A stretch of 64,000 bases of DNA from positions 62,001-126,000 of the forward strand of contig JAFZLD010000025.1 in the NCBI GenBank assembly GCA_017553505.1, in the 5' to 3' direction. A program made the position numbers and the translations under genes. Below, piece after piece: positions 26,639 to 34,828 of this stretch; within the stretch, counting starts at the first letter, position 1; each line of letters opens with the position of its first letter. The DNA is from Lachnospiraceae bacterium (GTDB taxonomy: Bacteria > Bacillota > Clostridia > Lachnospirales > Lachnospiraceae). The notes beneath the pieces are model-generated. The model saw only the letters and a list, made by a program, of their open reading frames with translations, did not search any database and was not told the origin of the DNA.

Positions 26639-27862
26639 ATGCAAATTTACGAAGAATTGCAGAGAAGAGGCCTTATTGCACAGGTCACAGACGAAGAAAA
26701 AGTTAAAGAACTTGTAAATGCGGGTAAAGCAACCTTCTATATTGGTTTTGACTGTACCGCAGACAGCCTTACCGCAGGTCATTTCATGGCACTTACACTT
26801 ATGAAGAGACTTCAGATGGCAGGCAATCGTCCCATCGCGTTAATCGGTGGCGGTACTACAATGATCGGAGATCCTTCGGGACGTTCCGATATGCGTAAGA
26901 TGCTTACAAGAGAAGACATCGATCATAACGCAGAATGCTTCAAGCGCCAGATGGAGAAGTTCATCGATTTCGGCGAAGGCAAGGCAATGCTTGTCAACAA
27001 CGCCGACTGGCTCATGAACCTTAACTACATTGAACTTTTAAGAGAGGTAGGCGCATGCTTTTCCGTTAACAACATGCTCAGAGCCGAGTGCTACAAGCAG
27101 CGTATGGAGAAGGGCTTAAGCTTCCTTGAGTTTAACTACATGATTATGCAGTCCTACGACTTCTATCACATGTTTAAGGAATTCAACTGTAACCTTGAGT
27201 TCGGCGGAGACGACCAGTGGAGCAACATGCTCGGCGGTACCGAACTTATCAGAAGAAAACTCGGTAAAGATGCTCATGCAATGACCATCACACTTCTTAC
27301 CGACTCTCAGGGTAAGAAAATGGGTAAGACCGCAGGTAATGCCGTATGGCTCGATCCCAATAAGACCTCACCTTTCGAGTTCTTCCAGTACTGGAGAAAT
27401 GTCGGAGATGCAGATGTTATTAAGTGCTTAAAGATGCTTACATTCCTTCCTATCGAAGAAATCGAAGCTATGGAGAAGTGGGAAGGTGCAGAGCTTAACA
27501 AGGCCAAAGAAATCCTTGGTTTCGAACTTACCAAGCTCGTACACGGCGAAGAAGAAGCCAATAAAGCTCTCGAAGCAGCAAGAGGCGTATTCGGAGGAAC
27601 TTCCACCGAGAACATGCCTACTACTGAAGTTTCGGAGGCAGATCTTTTCAACGGAACCATCGATGCGATCGCTTTACTTGTAAAGGCTGAACTTGTTGCC
27701 ACCAGAAGCGAAGGCAGACGCGCCATCGAACAGGGCGGTGTAACCGTTAACGATGAGAAAGTTACCGACATCAAGAAAGCATACACTCTTGACGAAATCG
27801 CAGCATCTGATTTCGTAATCAGAAGAGGTAAGAAAAATTTTAGAAAAATTGTTGTGAAATAG
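26639..27862 (+). CDS. tyrS: Tyrosyl-tRNA synthetase
   Basis: The 407-residue class I synthetase has the tyrosine pocket FDCTADSLTAGHFMALTL, which includes the HIGH-like motif. It also has GDDQWSNMLGG, the KMSKS-equivalent KMGKTAGNAVWLD and a C-terminal S4 RNA-binding domain (RSEGRRAIEQGGVTVNDEKV). It charges tRNA-Tyr. The T-box leader upstream with a Tyr specifier codon agrees with the assignment. Confidence 0.97.
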   Translation: MQIYEELQRRGLIAQVTDEEKVKELVNAGKATFYIGFDCTADSLTAGHFMALTLMKRLQMAGNRPIALIGGGTTMIGDPSGRSDMRKMLTREDIDHNAECFKRQMEKFIDFGEGKAMLVNNADWLMNLNYIELLREVGACFSVNNMLRAECYKQRMEKGLSFLEFNYMIMQSYDFYHMFKEFNCNLEFGGDDQWSNMLGGTELIRRKLGKDAHAMTITLLTDSQGKKMGKTAGNAVWLDPNKTSPFEFFQYWRNVGDADVIKCLKMLTFLPIEEIEAMEKWEGAELNKAKEILGFELTKLVHGEEEANKALEAARGVFGGTSTENMPTTEVSEADLFNGTIDAIALLVKAELVATRSEGRRAIEQGGVTVNDEKVTDIKKAYTLDEIAASDFVIRRGKKNFRKIVVK

Positions 27863-27871
27863 TGTTATAAT
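27863..27871 (+). promoter_or_regulatory. Extended -10 promoter for cdd
   Basis: TGTTATAAT (TG at 27863-27864, TATAAT at 27866-27871) lies just after the tyrS stop; no -35 at the right distance was found. Confidence 0.55.
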
Positions 27872-27896
27872 GGTTTTACAGCGACTGTAGAGGGAG

Positions 27897-27924
27897 AGCC
27901 GAGCAGATTTACGTCTGCCCGGCT
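27897..27924 (+). terminator. Hairpin between tyrS and cdd
   Basis: An 11-bp GC-rich stem (27897-27907 with 27914-27924, one mismatch) has loop tttacg and is followed by TTCTCTTTAG. It ends tyrS transcripts, or attenuates a cdd transcript started at the upstream extended -10. Confidence 0.7.
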
Positions 27925-27955
27925 TTCTCTTTAGTCGAATTTCTCGGAGGTAATT

Positions 27956-28369
27956 ATGACAGACAGAGAATTAATTCATGAAGCTTATGAAGCTAGAAAA
28001 ATGTCTTATTGTCCTTATTCCGAATTTGCCGTAGGTGCAGCAATTTTAGCCAAGAGCGGCAAGGTCTACAGAGGATGCAACATTGAGAATGCGGGTTACA
28101 ATCCTACCAATTGTGCCGAGAGAACGGCCATCTTCAAAGCGGTGAGCGAAGGGGACACCGAATTTGTAAAGATAGCCATAATCGGCGGAAATATCAACAC
28201 TCCCATAGATTCATACGCATATCCTTGCGGTCCGTGCCGACAGGTTATGCGAGAATTCTGCGATCCCGACTCGTTCAGAATCATTGTTGCAGTGTCCGAA
28301 GACAAGTACGAAGAATACTTTTTAAAGGAGCTGCTGCCTAAGAGTTTTGGGCCCGAATATCTTCAATGA
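27956..28369 (+). CDS. cdd: Cytidine deaminase
   Basis: The 137-residue protein is a homotetrameric-type cytidine deaminase. It has FAVGAAILAKSGKVYRGCNI, the zinc site CAERTAIF and PCGPCRQVMREF. It converts cytidine and deoxycytidine to uridine forms in pyrimidine salvage. The C-terminal LLPKSFGPEYLQ is typical. ATG 27956 has GGAGG at 27946-27950. It overlaps the next gene by 4 bases. Confidence 0.95.
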   Translation: MTDRELIHEAYEARKMSYCPYSEFAVGAAILAKSGKVYRGCNIENAGYNPTNCAERTAIFKAVSEGDTEFVKIAIIGGNINTPIDSYAYPCGPCRQVMREFCDPDSFRIIVAVSEDKYEEYFLKELLPKSFGPEYLQ

Positions 28370-30042
28370 ACACTTACATAATTATTGCAACCGTTATAGT
28401 CGGCTTATTTCTACTGTTCTTTTTTTACGAAGCTTTCGAACAGAACCGTCGTATCGAAAGACTGCTTAAGAAAGCAAAAGCATCTTACGGTAAGTTTAAT
28501 GAAAAGTTTTTAAGCCCCGATGAGATGGAGAGCGTCAAGAAAATGTTTTATCGCTACCGAACCGATGATTCGATAGACGATATAACCGCTTCGGATCTTG
28601 AAATCGATGAGATTTTTAATCGTTTCAATACCGCGCTCAGCGCACCGGGCAGAGATTATTTCTATCGTATGCTTCGTACCCCGATTTATGATAGAGATAC
28701 ACTTGAAAAGCTTAATACAAAGGTTGAGGCCGTAAGAGCCGACGAACTCAAGAGAGACCGTATCAGAAGTCTGTTTCTTTCGATTTCCAAGATGAACGGT
28801 GTCAATTTCTTTGAGTGCATCGATTACTTTGAGACGATTCCCGAGAAAAACGTATTTATCGAACTTCTACCTACGATTTTTATGGTAGTTTCGATTGCGA
28901 CGATTTTCATTAATTCGGGTCTCGGAATCTTTTTCCTTATTGCGACTCTCGGGTATAATGTATATTCGTATTACAAGAGCCGCGGCATTATCGAATCGTA
29001 TATAGTTTGCTTTTCATATATTGCGAATCTTATAAAATGCGCTTCCAAGCTTTCGGGCGAGCGAATCGATGCCTTGTCCGATGAGTACGAAGAACTCGAA
29101 GAAATCACCAAAAGCCTTAAACCTTTAACCAAGAGAGTAGGCATGGTTGTAGGCAGAAGTCAGAATACGGGAGCGGGTAGCCCCCTCGATATACTGGCTG
29201 ATTACACCAAGATGTTCTTCCACTCAGATATTATTGCTTTTTATAAGATGCTCAAAGTCTTTAAAGCGCACAAAGAACACGTGGAAGAGATATACATTCT
29301 CACGGGTAAGATTGAATCTTATATGGTAATTGCGTCATTAAGAACAGCAATACCCGAGTTTTGCATTCCCGAAACAACTGACGGCATAGTGGCTTCAAAT
29401 GTTTATCATCCGCTTATTGAGAACCCCGTTAAGAACAGTATTGTTGCCAAGAGGGGCGTGCTTATTACCGGTTCTAATGCGTCAGGTAAATCAACGTTCT
29501 TAAAGACCGTATTGCTTAACGTCCTTTTTGCCAAGACAATATATACTTGCATGGCGGATTCTTTTGCTACAGATGATTATATTATGTTCTCATCTATGTC
29601 ATTAAGAGATGATTTACTTCACAAAGACAGTTACTTCATGGTGGAAATTAAGGCACTTAAGCGTATCTTTGACTATGCCGACGCTCATCCCGACAAGAAA
29701 GTATTATGTTTTGTTGACGAGGTGCTCAGAGGTACGAACACCATAGAGCGAATCGCAGCATGTACCCAGATACTTAAGAAGCTTACGGATATGAACGTGC
29801 TTACTTTTGCCGCTACGCATGATATTGAGCTTACATCACTTCTTGAAGATAAATATGACAATTATCACTTCGACGAAGAGATAAGAGATGACGATGTATT
29901 ATTCAATTATATGATTAAGCCCGGCAAGGCAACTTCCAAGAACGCGATAAAGCTTTTGTCAATCATGGGCTTCTCGGAAGACATTGTAGACAGAGCCAAG
30001 CTTATGGCGGATGATTTTACTGCTAACGGAGTATGGAGATGA
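28366..30042 (+). CDS. Membrane-anchored MutS-family ATPase
   Basis: The 558-residue protein begins with a transmembrane helix (about residues 3-22). A core helical region contains a further hydrophobic pair (about 165-205), and the C-terminal MutS ATPase domain has Walker A GSNASGKSTF (about 368), Walker B VLCFVDEVLRGTNTIERI and the switch segment FAATHDIEL. The mismatch-recognition domain of true MutS is absent. Such membrane MutS-like proteins are common in Firmicutes and their role is unknown. It is translationally coupled to cdd and to rnhA. Confidence 0.85.
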   Translation: MNTYIIIATVIVGLFLLFFFYEAFEQNRRIERLLKKAKASYGKFNEKFLSPDEMESVKKMFYRYRTDDSIDDITASDLEIDEIFNRFNTALSAPGRDYFYRMLRTPIYDRDTLEKLNTKVEAVRADELKRDRIRSLFLSISKMNGVNFFECIDYFETIPEKNVFIELLPTIFMVVSIATIFINSGLGIFFLIATLGYNVYSYYKSRGIIESYIVCFSYIANLIKCASKLSGERIDALSDEYEELEEITKSLKPLTKRVGMVVGRSQNTGAGSPLDILADYTKMFFHSDIIAFYKMLKVFKAHKEHVEEIYILTGKIESYMVIASLRTAIPEFCIPETTDGIVASNVYHPLIENPVKNSIVAKRGVLITGSNASGKSTFLKTVLLNVLFAKTIYTCMADSFATDDYIMFSSMSLRDDLLHKDSYFMVEIKALKRIFDYADAHPDKKVLCFVDEVLRGTNTIERIAACTQILKKLTDMNVLTFAATHDIELTSLLEDKYDNYHFDEEIRDDDVLFNYMIKPGKATSKNAIKLLSIMGFSEDIVDRAKLMADDFTANGVWR

Positions 30043-30524
30043 TGAATGTAACAATTTATTCGGACGGTTCGTCTCGAGGTAACCCGGGCCCCGGCGGATT
30101 CGGAACGGTGCTTCATTACGTAACGCCCAAGGGCGAACTGGTGAAGCTTGAGCTATCCAAAGGCTATGCGGAGACTACCAATAACCGAATGGAGCTTATG
30201 GGCGTAATTGCGGGACTTGAGGCTCTCAATCGTCCCTGCGAGGTTAAGATTATTTCGGATTCTCAATATGTAGTGAAGGCATTCACGGAAAACTGGATTG
30301 ATTCCTGGGTTAAATCTAACTGGAAAAGAAAGAGCGGACCCGTCCTCAATACAGATCTTTGGAAGCGTTTGTTAAAGGCTATGGAGCCCCACAAGGTTTC
30401 TTTTGAATGGATAAAGGGACATGCGGGACATCCCGAGAATGAGCTTTGTGACAGCCTTGCTACGGCTGCTGCCGACGCAGAGCTTTCCGAACTTTTGATT
30501 GACGAAGGATATAATTCGACGTAA
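30039..30524 (+). CDS. rnhA: Ribonuclease HI
   Basis: The 161-residue protein has the RNase HI core: YSDGSSRGNPGPGGFG (first Asp), NNRMELMGVIAGLEAL (Glu), KIISDSQYVVKAF (Asp), HAGHPENELCDSLA (His and Asp). It cuts RNA in RNA-DNA hybrids. Three ATGs lie close together; 30039 is preferred because GGAG at 30028-30031 is 7 bases upstream. It ends the core block before the accessory island and is followed by a strong terminator. Confidence 0.93.
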   Translation: MMNVTIYSDGSSRGNPGPGGFGTVLHYVTPKGELVKLELSKGYAETTNNRMELMGVIAGLEALNRPCEVKIISDSQYVVKAFTENWIDSWVKSNWKRKSGPVLNTDLWKRLLKAMEPHKVSFEWIKGHAGHPENELCDSLATAAADAELSELLIDEGYNST

Positions 30525-30563
30525 ATCAGACTTATTTATATGTATTATTTTATACAGTGTTAT

Positions 30564-30614
30564 AAGATTTCCAAATTGTATTTTAACATAAATGCAAATT
30601 GGAAATCTTTTTTT
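30564..30614 (+). terminator. Rho-independent terminator after rnhA
   Basis: A 15-bp stem (30564-30578 with 30595-30609, one mismatch) with a 16-base loop is followed by a T run at 30608-30614. Confidence 0.88.
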
Positions 30615-30772
30615 GTGGGTGGTTAACAGTATTGCGTATATTTGAAGACTCTATGTGATGATGAATATATTATTATGCGCAAATGTCGCTCAAATGCAAT
30701 AATGCAGATGATGATATGATATAACGCTATATATATAACACATGATATCGTAATGAATAATAAATACTACTA

Positions 30773-30802
30773 TTGACATTGCGGAAAGGGATGCAATATC
30801 AT
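30773..30802 (+). promoter_or_regulatory. Candidate distal promoter of the island
   Basis: TTGACA (30773-30778) and TATCAT (30797-30802) have an 18-base spacer. If used, the transcript has about 265 untranslated bases before the first gene. Confidence 0.45.
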
Positions 30803-31014
30803 ATATATAAGCTGAATAGTGATAGCAAATATATTGAATAGAAGAGTTCAATGCCGAAATAGCATGTTGATACGTCCAGTGATAAGATAATACATTGCAA
30901 TATGAAAATACTAATCTGTGTATTGGAGAAAATGATGCATTATATGCCTGTATATAGAATGAAATGGGATAATATATGCTGCTTGATATTGATATTATTC
31001 GTAATTGATTGATA

Positions 31015-31043
31015 AGTGCAATTTATTGTGAATGTATTATAAT
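31015..31043 (+). promoter_or_regulatory. Candidate proximal promoter of the island
   Basis: A perfect TATAAT (31038-31043) lies 32 bases before the first start codon; the -35 region (AGTGCA at 31015-31020) is poor, so it may need an activator. Confidence 0.45.
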
Positions 31044-31074
31044 ATGATTTGAGTTAACAAGGAGACTTATTGCA

Positions 31075-31899
31075 TTGGATAATGTGGGTATCTTTCGAAT
31101 ATACAATGAGATAAAAAAGTATATTGATAAAATTCCTAAGGTGGGAATTGTTTTAGGTTCCGGATTAGAAAATGATTTGTGTCATTTTGATATCAAGAAA
31201 GAGATTGACTTAAGATATATTGAAGGATATCCCAAGACTACAGTAAAAGGTCATAGCGGAAAGCTTCTTTACGGTACACTAGAAGGCGTAGAGACAATTG
31301 TTTATCTTGGACGTTTGCATTTTTATGAAGGATATTCAATGGATGAAGTGATTGTCCCGATGAGAATAGCCGGATTGTTAGGAATTGAAGTCATGATTTT
31401 GACCAATTCTGCCGGCGCCATCAATTGCAACTATAAAGTTGGAGATTTTGTACTTATTGAAGATCATATCTCATTTTTTGTACCTAACTGTTTAAGAGGA
31501 GAAAATGATGAGCGCTATGGAATAAGGTTTCCTGATATGACACACGTCTATGACAAAGTGCTGATTGAAAAAGCAGAAGAAATAGCCAAACGTGAAAATA
31601 TCAATATCCACAGAGGCGTTTATGTGCAACTTTCCGGTCCCAGTTTTGAAACTGCGGCAGAGATTAGGGCTCTTAAAAATTTAGGAGCCGATTTAGTCGG
31701 TATGAGTACAGTTTGCGAGGCAATTTGCTGCAGACATATGAAAATGCGTGTGTGCGGTATTTCTTGCGTTTCTAATATGGCTACAGGAATGATCGAGCAG
31801 GAGCAATCATATAAGGATGTTAAAAATACTGCTAATTCTGTAGGGAACAAGTTTGTGACGTTAGTTTGCGGAATCGTAAAAAGCCTGGCTGAGGAATAG
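31075..31899 (+). CDS. Purine nucleoside phosphorylase (PNP/MTAP family)
   Basis: The 274-residue protein is a trimeric-type purine nucleoside phosphorylase: VGIVLGSGLEN (phosphate loop), VKGHSGKLLYG, GRLHFYEGYSMDEV, LTNSAGAINCNYKVGDFVLI, QLSGPSFETAAEIRAL and LGADLVGMSTVCEA. It splits purine nucleosides with phosphate. It starts with TTG at 31075 behind AAGGAG (31059-31064). As the first gene of the island, beside a 5'-deoxyadenosine/MTA deaminase-type enzyme, its likely substrate is 5'-deoxyinosine or a related product, giving hypoxanthine and a 5-deoxypentose 1-phosphate. That substrate is inferred, and ordinary inosine or guanosine is possible. Confidence 0.88.
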   Translation: MDNVGIFRIYNEIKKYIDKIPKVGIVLGSGLENDLCHFDIKKEIDLRYIEGYPKTTVKGHSGKLLYGTLEGVETIVYLGRLHFYEGYSMDEVIVPMRIAGLLGIEVMILTNSAGAINCNYKVGDFVLIEDHISFFVPNCLRGENDERYGIRFPDMTHVYDKVLIEKAEEIAKRENINIHRGVYVQLSGPSFETAAEIRALKNLGADLVGMSTVCEAICCRHMKMRVCGISCVSNMATGMIEQEQSYKDVKNTANSVGNKFVTLVCGIVKSLAEE

Positions 31900-31906
31900 C
31901 ATTTCT

Positions 31907-33178
31907 ATGAAAATTAGAATTTACAATGCAAAAATATTGACATTGGAAGATAAGCGTGAAATTTTCCGCGGAGAGATTTGGATTGATGGCGAATATATTT
32001 CCTATGTAGGAAGCAATCCGACCATCTCCGGACAGCAATTTGATAAGGAAATCGATGCGGAGGGCAACTTGATTATGCCCGGGTTCAAAAATGCTCATAC
32101 CCATTCGGCGATGACGTTTGGAAGAAATTATTCGGATACATTAAGGTGTGAAGAATGGTTAAATAAAGTCATTTTTCCAATGGAAGCCAAGATGACGCCA
32201 GAGCATGTATATGTTCTTTCAAAAATAGCTTTTTTGGAATATATCGTAAATGGAATTACGGCGTGTTTTGATATGTACTATGAATCTCAATCCATGTCAA
32301 GACTTTCGGAAGAATACGGGTTCAGAACTGTTTTATGCGGGGCAATTAACAATTTCAGGGAGAAACCGGAAACAATAGAAGATGCATTCTTACGTTACAA
32401 CAATAGTCATAAGTTTATATCTTATAAATTTGGGATACACGCCGAATATACAACGGATTTATCAATATTGAAAAAAATGTCCGATTTGGTGCATAAGTAT
32501 AAAGAGCCGTTTTATACACATATTTCAGAAACGGAGCAAGAGGTAAGCGATTGTAAGAGAAGGTATGGCAAAACGCCTGCAGAACTGTTTGACAGAATTG
32601 GGCTATTTGATTATGGTGGTGGGGCTTTTCATGGGGTATTTCTTACCGACGAGGATCTTAATATCTTTAAAAGTCATAATTTGTCTATCATAACCAATCC
32701 GGCTTCTAATTTAAAACTTGCCAGCGGTGTTGCAAAAATATGTCAGTTTGTTGAAAAGGGAATTAACGTTGGAATAGGTACCGACGGTCCTGCAAGTAAT
32801 AATGGACTTGATATGTTTAAAGAGATGTATTTGGTATCTACTCTTCAGAAGATGATTAATAAAGATGCTTCGGTTTGCCCGCCCGAGCAAGTCATCAGGT
32901 TCGCAACTAAAGGAAGTGCCATAGCTATGGGACTGAATAATTGTGATACTCTTTCAATCGGCAAATGTGCGGACGTAATTATGATTGACTTGAAAAAGCC
33001 GAATATGCAGCCTATCAACAATCTGGAAAATGCATTGGTATACAGCGCTAATCCGTCCAATGTTTTAATGACAATGATTGCCGGAGACATTAAGTACTAC
33101 AAGGGAAAGATTCTTATTGACGAAGATATAGAGGCTCTATATTCCCGTGCAAGAGAAATTGTAAAAGAACTCGCATAA
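31907..33178 (+). CDS. Amidohydrolase, MTA/SAH/5'-deoxyadenosine deaminase family
   Basis: The 423-residue metal-dependent hydrolase has the HxH pair His64 and His66 in NAHTHSAMTFGR. Further zinc-site residues are in FGIHAEYT, THISETEQEV and the Asp of GIGTDGPASNNGLDM. Family members deaminate 5'-methylthioadenosine, S-adenosylhomocysteine or 5'-deoxyadenosine (DadD). In this island the plausible role is to remove 5'-deoxyadenosine, and SAH from B12-dependent methylation, made by the nine radical SAM proteins, passing the deaminated product to the phosphorylase encoded 7 bases upstream. General guanine or other nucleoside deaminases of this superfamily are less likely from the sequence. Confidence 0.85.
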   Translation: MKIRIYNAKILTLEDKREIFRGEIWIDGEYISYVGSNPTISGQQFDKEIDAEGNLIMPGFKNAHTHSAMTFGRNYSDTLRCEEWLNKVIFPMEAKMTPEHVYVLSKIAFLEYIVNGITACFDMYYESQSMSRLSEEYGFRTVLCGAINNFREKPETIEDAFLRYNNSHKFISYKFGIHAEYTTDLSILKKMSDLVHKYKEPFYTHISETEQEVSDCKRRYGKTPAELFDRIGLFDYGGGAFHGVFLTDEDLNIFKSHNLSIITNPASNLKLASGVAKICQFVEKGINVGIGTDGPASNNGLDMFKEMYLVSTLQKMINKDASVCPPEQVIRFATKGSAIAMGLNNCDTLSIGKCADVIMIDLKKPNMQPINNLENALVYSANPSNVLMTMIAGDIKYYKGKILIDEDIEALYSRAREIVKELA

Positions 33179-33227
33179 TAAAACAAATTGAATAACTAAA
33201 GTAGAAAGGGTTAATCGGGAGCCTGGT

Positions 33228-33875
33228 ATGCCTTGTTTTACAAAAGAACAGGAAAATGTAATTAAAACTATCTATTTTGTTACTAAGCTTGGGAAGGCTA
33301 GGGGCAATTTTGAAAAAGAGTTAAATACTTTGTATTTTAAGGAGAATGCAAGTTATAGCACAAAATTATCTTATGCATTTTATCAGCATTATACTTTGTG
33401 GCAGACTTATTCCGCTCTAGATGCCCCGGATACGATTTGTCTGGAAATACTGAAGATATATGACGAGTTACTTACGGGCAAAGATGAAGACTGGTTTATA
33501 GAATGTTTGAAGTTGATGTTTTATGAACAAAAGTATGATGGCATATACGATACGGATGTATGCACGCAGTCCATATCCCGAATGTTGGAATTGCAGAAAC
33601 TTGTCGGTGATAATATACCTGATTACATTATCACATATATATTGGAGGCTTTTTTCCTTTTTAAAAGAGGAGAAACAAAAAAAGCTGTCAGAGCGTTAAA
33701 TGAGGGCTTGAATATATGTGCTAAAGGGAACATAAGATGTGTATTGTATAAACATTTTAAAGGCTTTTTAGAGCGTTTTTTGTATCAGACTCATAATTGC
33801 AAAGAGGATGGATTAAGTATACTGCTGGAAAAAATAGCTGATTGTTATTTTTCGTCCGGTAAATTTGGACGTTAA
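33228..33875 (+). CDS. Hypothetical helical protein (island)
   Basis: I do not recognise this 215-residue protein. It is predicted to be nearly all helix, with Tyr-rich and Leu-rich repeats of roughly 35 residues (for example DYIITYILEAFFLFKRGETK) that suggest a TPR-like superhelix. It has no signal peptide or membrane segment, and its few Cys do not form a metal motif. It lies between the nucleoside-salvage pair and the radical SAM genes. A similar-sized helical protein is encoded at 42816, next to the small acidic protein; the two may be binding or scaffold partners. Confidence 0.7.
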   Translation: MPCFTKEQENVIKTIYFVTKLGKARGNFEKELNTLYFKENASYSTKLSYAFYQHYTLWQTYSALDAPDTICLEILKIYDELLTGKDEDWFIECLKLMFYEQKYDGIYDTDVCTQSISRMLELQKLVGDNIPDYIITYILEAFFLFKRGETKKAVRALNEGLNICAKGNIRCVLYKHFKGFLERFLYQTHNCKEDGLSILLEKIADCYFSSGKFGR

Positions 33876-33913
33876 GACAATTGAAATGAATAGCAGAGGG
33901 GCAATAAAAAACT

Positions 33914-34828
33914 ATGGAATGTATGGAAAAAGTATTAAAGAATAAGCCTAATTCGCTGGCAGTGGAAGTTACATACAGGTGTAATTTAAATTGCGTCTAT
34001 TGTTCCAAAAGAGAATTGGGTGAGAATCACAGAGATATTTCGAAAGAATTGCTTGAGAGACTTGACCCTGTAATTAAAGATATGAAAAGGATTGTCATAT
34101 GCGGTATTGGAGAAAGTTTTTTGTACTCTGGCTTATATGACCTCATTTCAAATTATCCCAAACAAAAATTTACCATAGTAACAAATGGCACTATTTTGAT
34201 CGATTATGAAATCTTAGATGCTCAAAAGAATATTGAACAAATCATTTATTCGGTAGATGCGGTTGAGCAAGAAATAATGGATAAGATTTGCGGTAAATAT
34301 AGATTTGATAATCTTTTGAGAAATTTGGATTTGTTAGACAAGTATCGACGTACACGTCAAAGAAGAATCACAAGCATATTGAATTGCACTATAAATAAAT
34401 ATAATTTAGGCCAGATGGAAAAGCTGGTTGAATTTGCCAAAACTTATAATTTTAATGTGATTCATTTTTCTTTGCCAAGAGGTGGGGAAGATTTTATTGA
34501 TAAAGAAAAAGAAAATATTACAGCTGGAATAGAGAGGGCAAAAGAGATGGCAAAGAATTATAAACTGTTCTTTGTTAATCCTTTTGATGTTTGCTGCGTA
34601 TTTTATGATTGCGTTCCGCCGTATATAACGCTTGACGGAAATGTGTATGCATGTGCCGAAACTTTATATATTTCAGATTCTTTGGGTAATATTTTCGAAA
34701 GACCATATGATGAAATACTCAATGATGCTAAATATAAGGAGTTTCAAACCGGTCAAAGTTGCAAAAAGTGCGGATTTTTGCAGAATACTTTCATAGGAAG
34801 ACAAATTCATGATGGATATGATAGATAA
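33914..34828 (+). CDS. Radical SAM/SPASM-type protein, family A copy 1
   Basis: The 304-residue protein has the CxxxCxxC cluster site at Cys23, Cys27 and Cys30 (TYRCNLNCVYC). The usual GGEP strand is replaced by CGIGESF, followed by IVTNGT and SVDA. The C-terminal part has a reduced SPASM-like set of cysteines: CCVFYDC, ACAETLY with GNIFE, and CKKC at the end. It shares CGxGES, NGxxxIDxE and YRFDxLxxNL with the proteins at 37673 and 45654, so the three are paralogues. The substrate is unknown; SPASM proteins act on peptides, sugars or aminoglycosides. It overlaps the next gene by 20 bases. Confidence 0.88.
   Translation: MECMEKVLKNKPNSLAVEVTYRCNLNCVYCSKRELGENHRDISKELLERLDPVIKDMKRIVICGIGESFLYSGLYDLISNYPKQKFTIVTNGTILIDYEILDAQKNIEQIIYSVDAVEQEIMDKICGKYRFDNLLRNLDLLDKYRRTRQRRITSILNCTINKYNLGQMEKLVEFAKTYNFNVIHFSLPRGGEDFIDKEKENITAGIERAKEMAKNYKLFFVNPFDVCCVFYDCVPPYITLDGNVYACAETLYISDSLGNIFERPYDEILNDAKYKEFQTGQSCKKCGFLQNTFIGRQIHDGYDR

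Larger units (their letters stand above)
30615..31074 (+). other. Gene-free AT-rich stretch before the island operon
   Basis: No credible coding frame was found on either strand. The sequence is rich in ATAT, GATAT and ATGATG words, with one promoter-like pair at 30773-30802 and a perfect TATAAT at 31038-31043. No tRNA, att-type repeat or recombinase site could be recognised. It probably holds the regulatory region of the operon, possibly with a long untranslated leader. Confidence 0.6.

Noticed and set aside
30640..30860. Repetitive ATAT/GATAT words as a CRISPR array or replication origin
   Set aside because: Repeats are irregular, with no constant unit or spacer length and no DnaA-box series.
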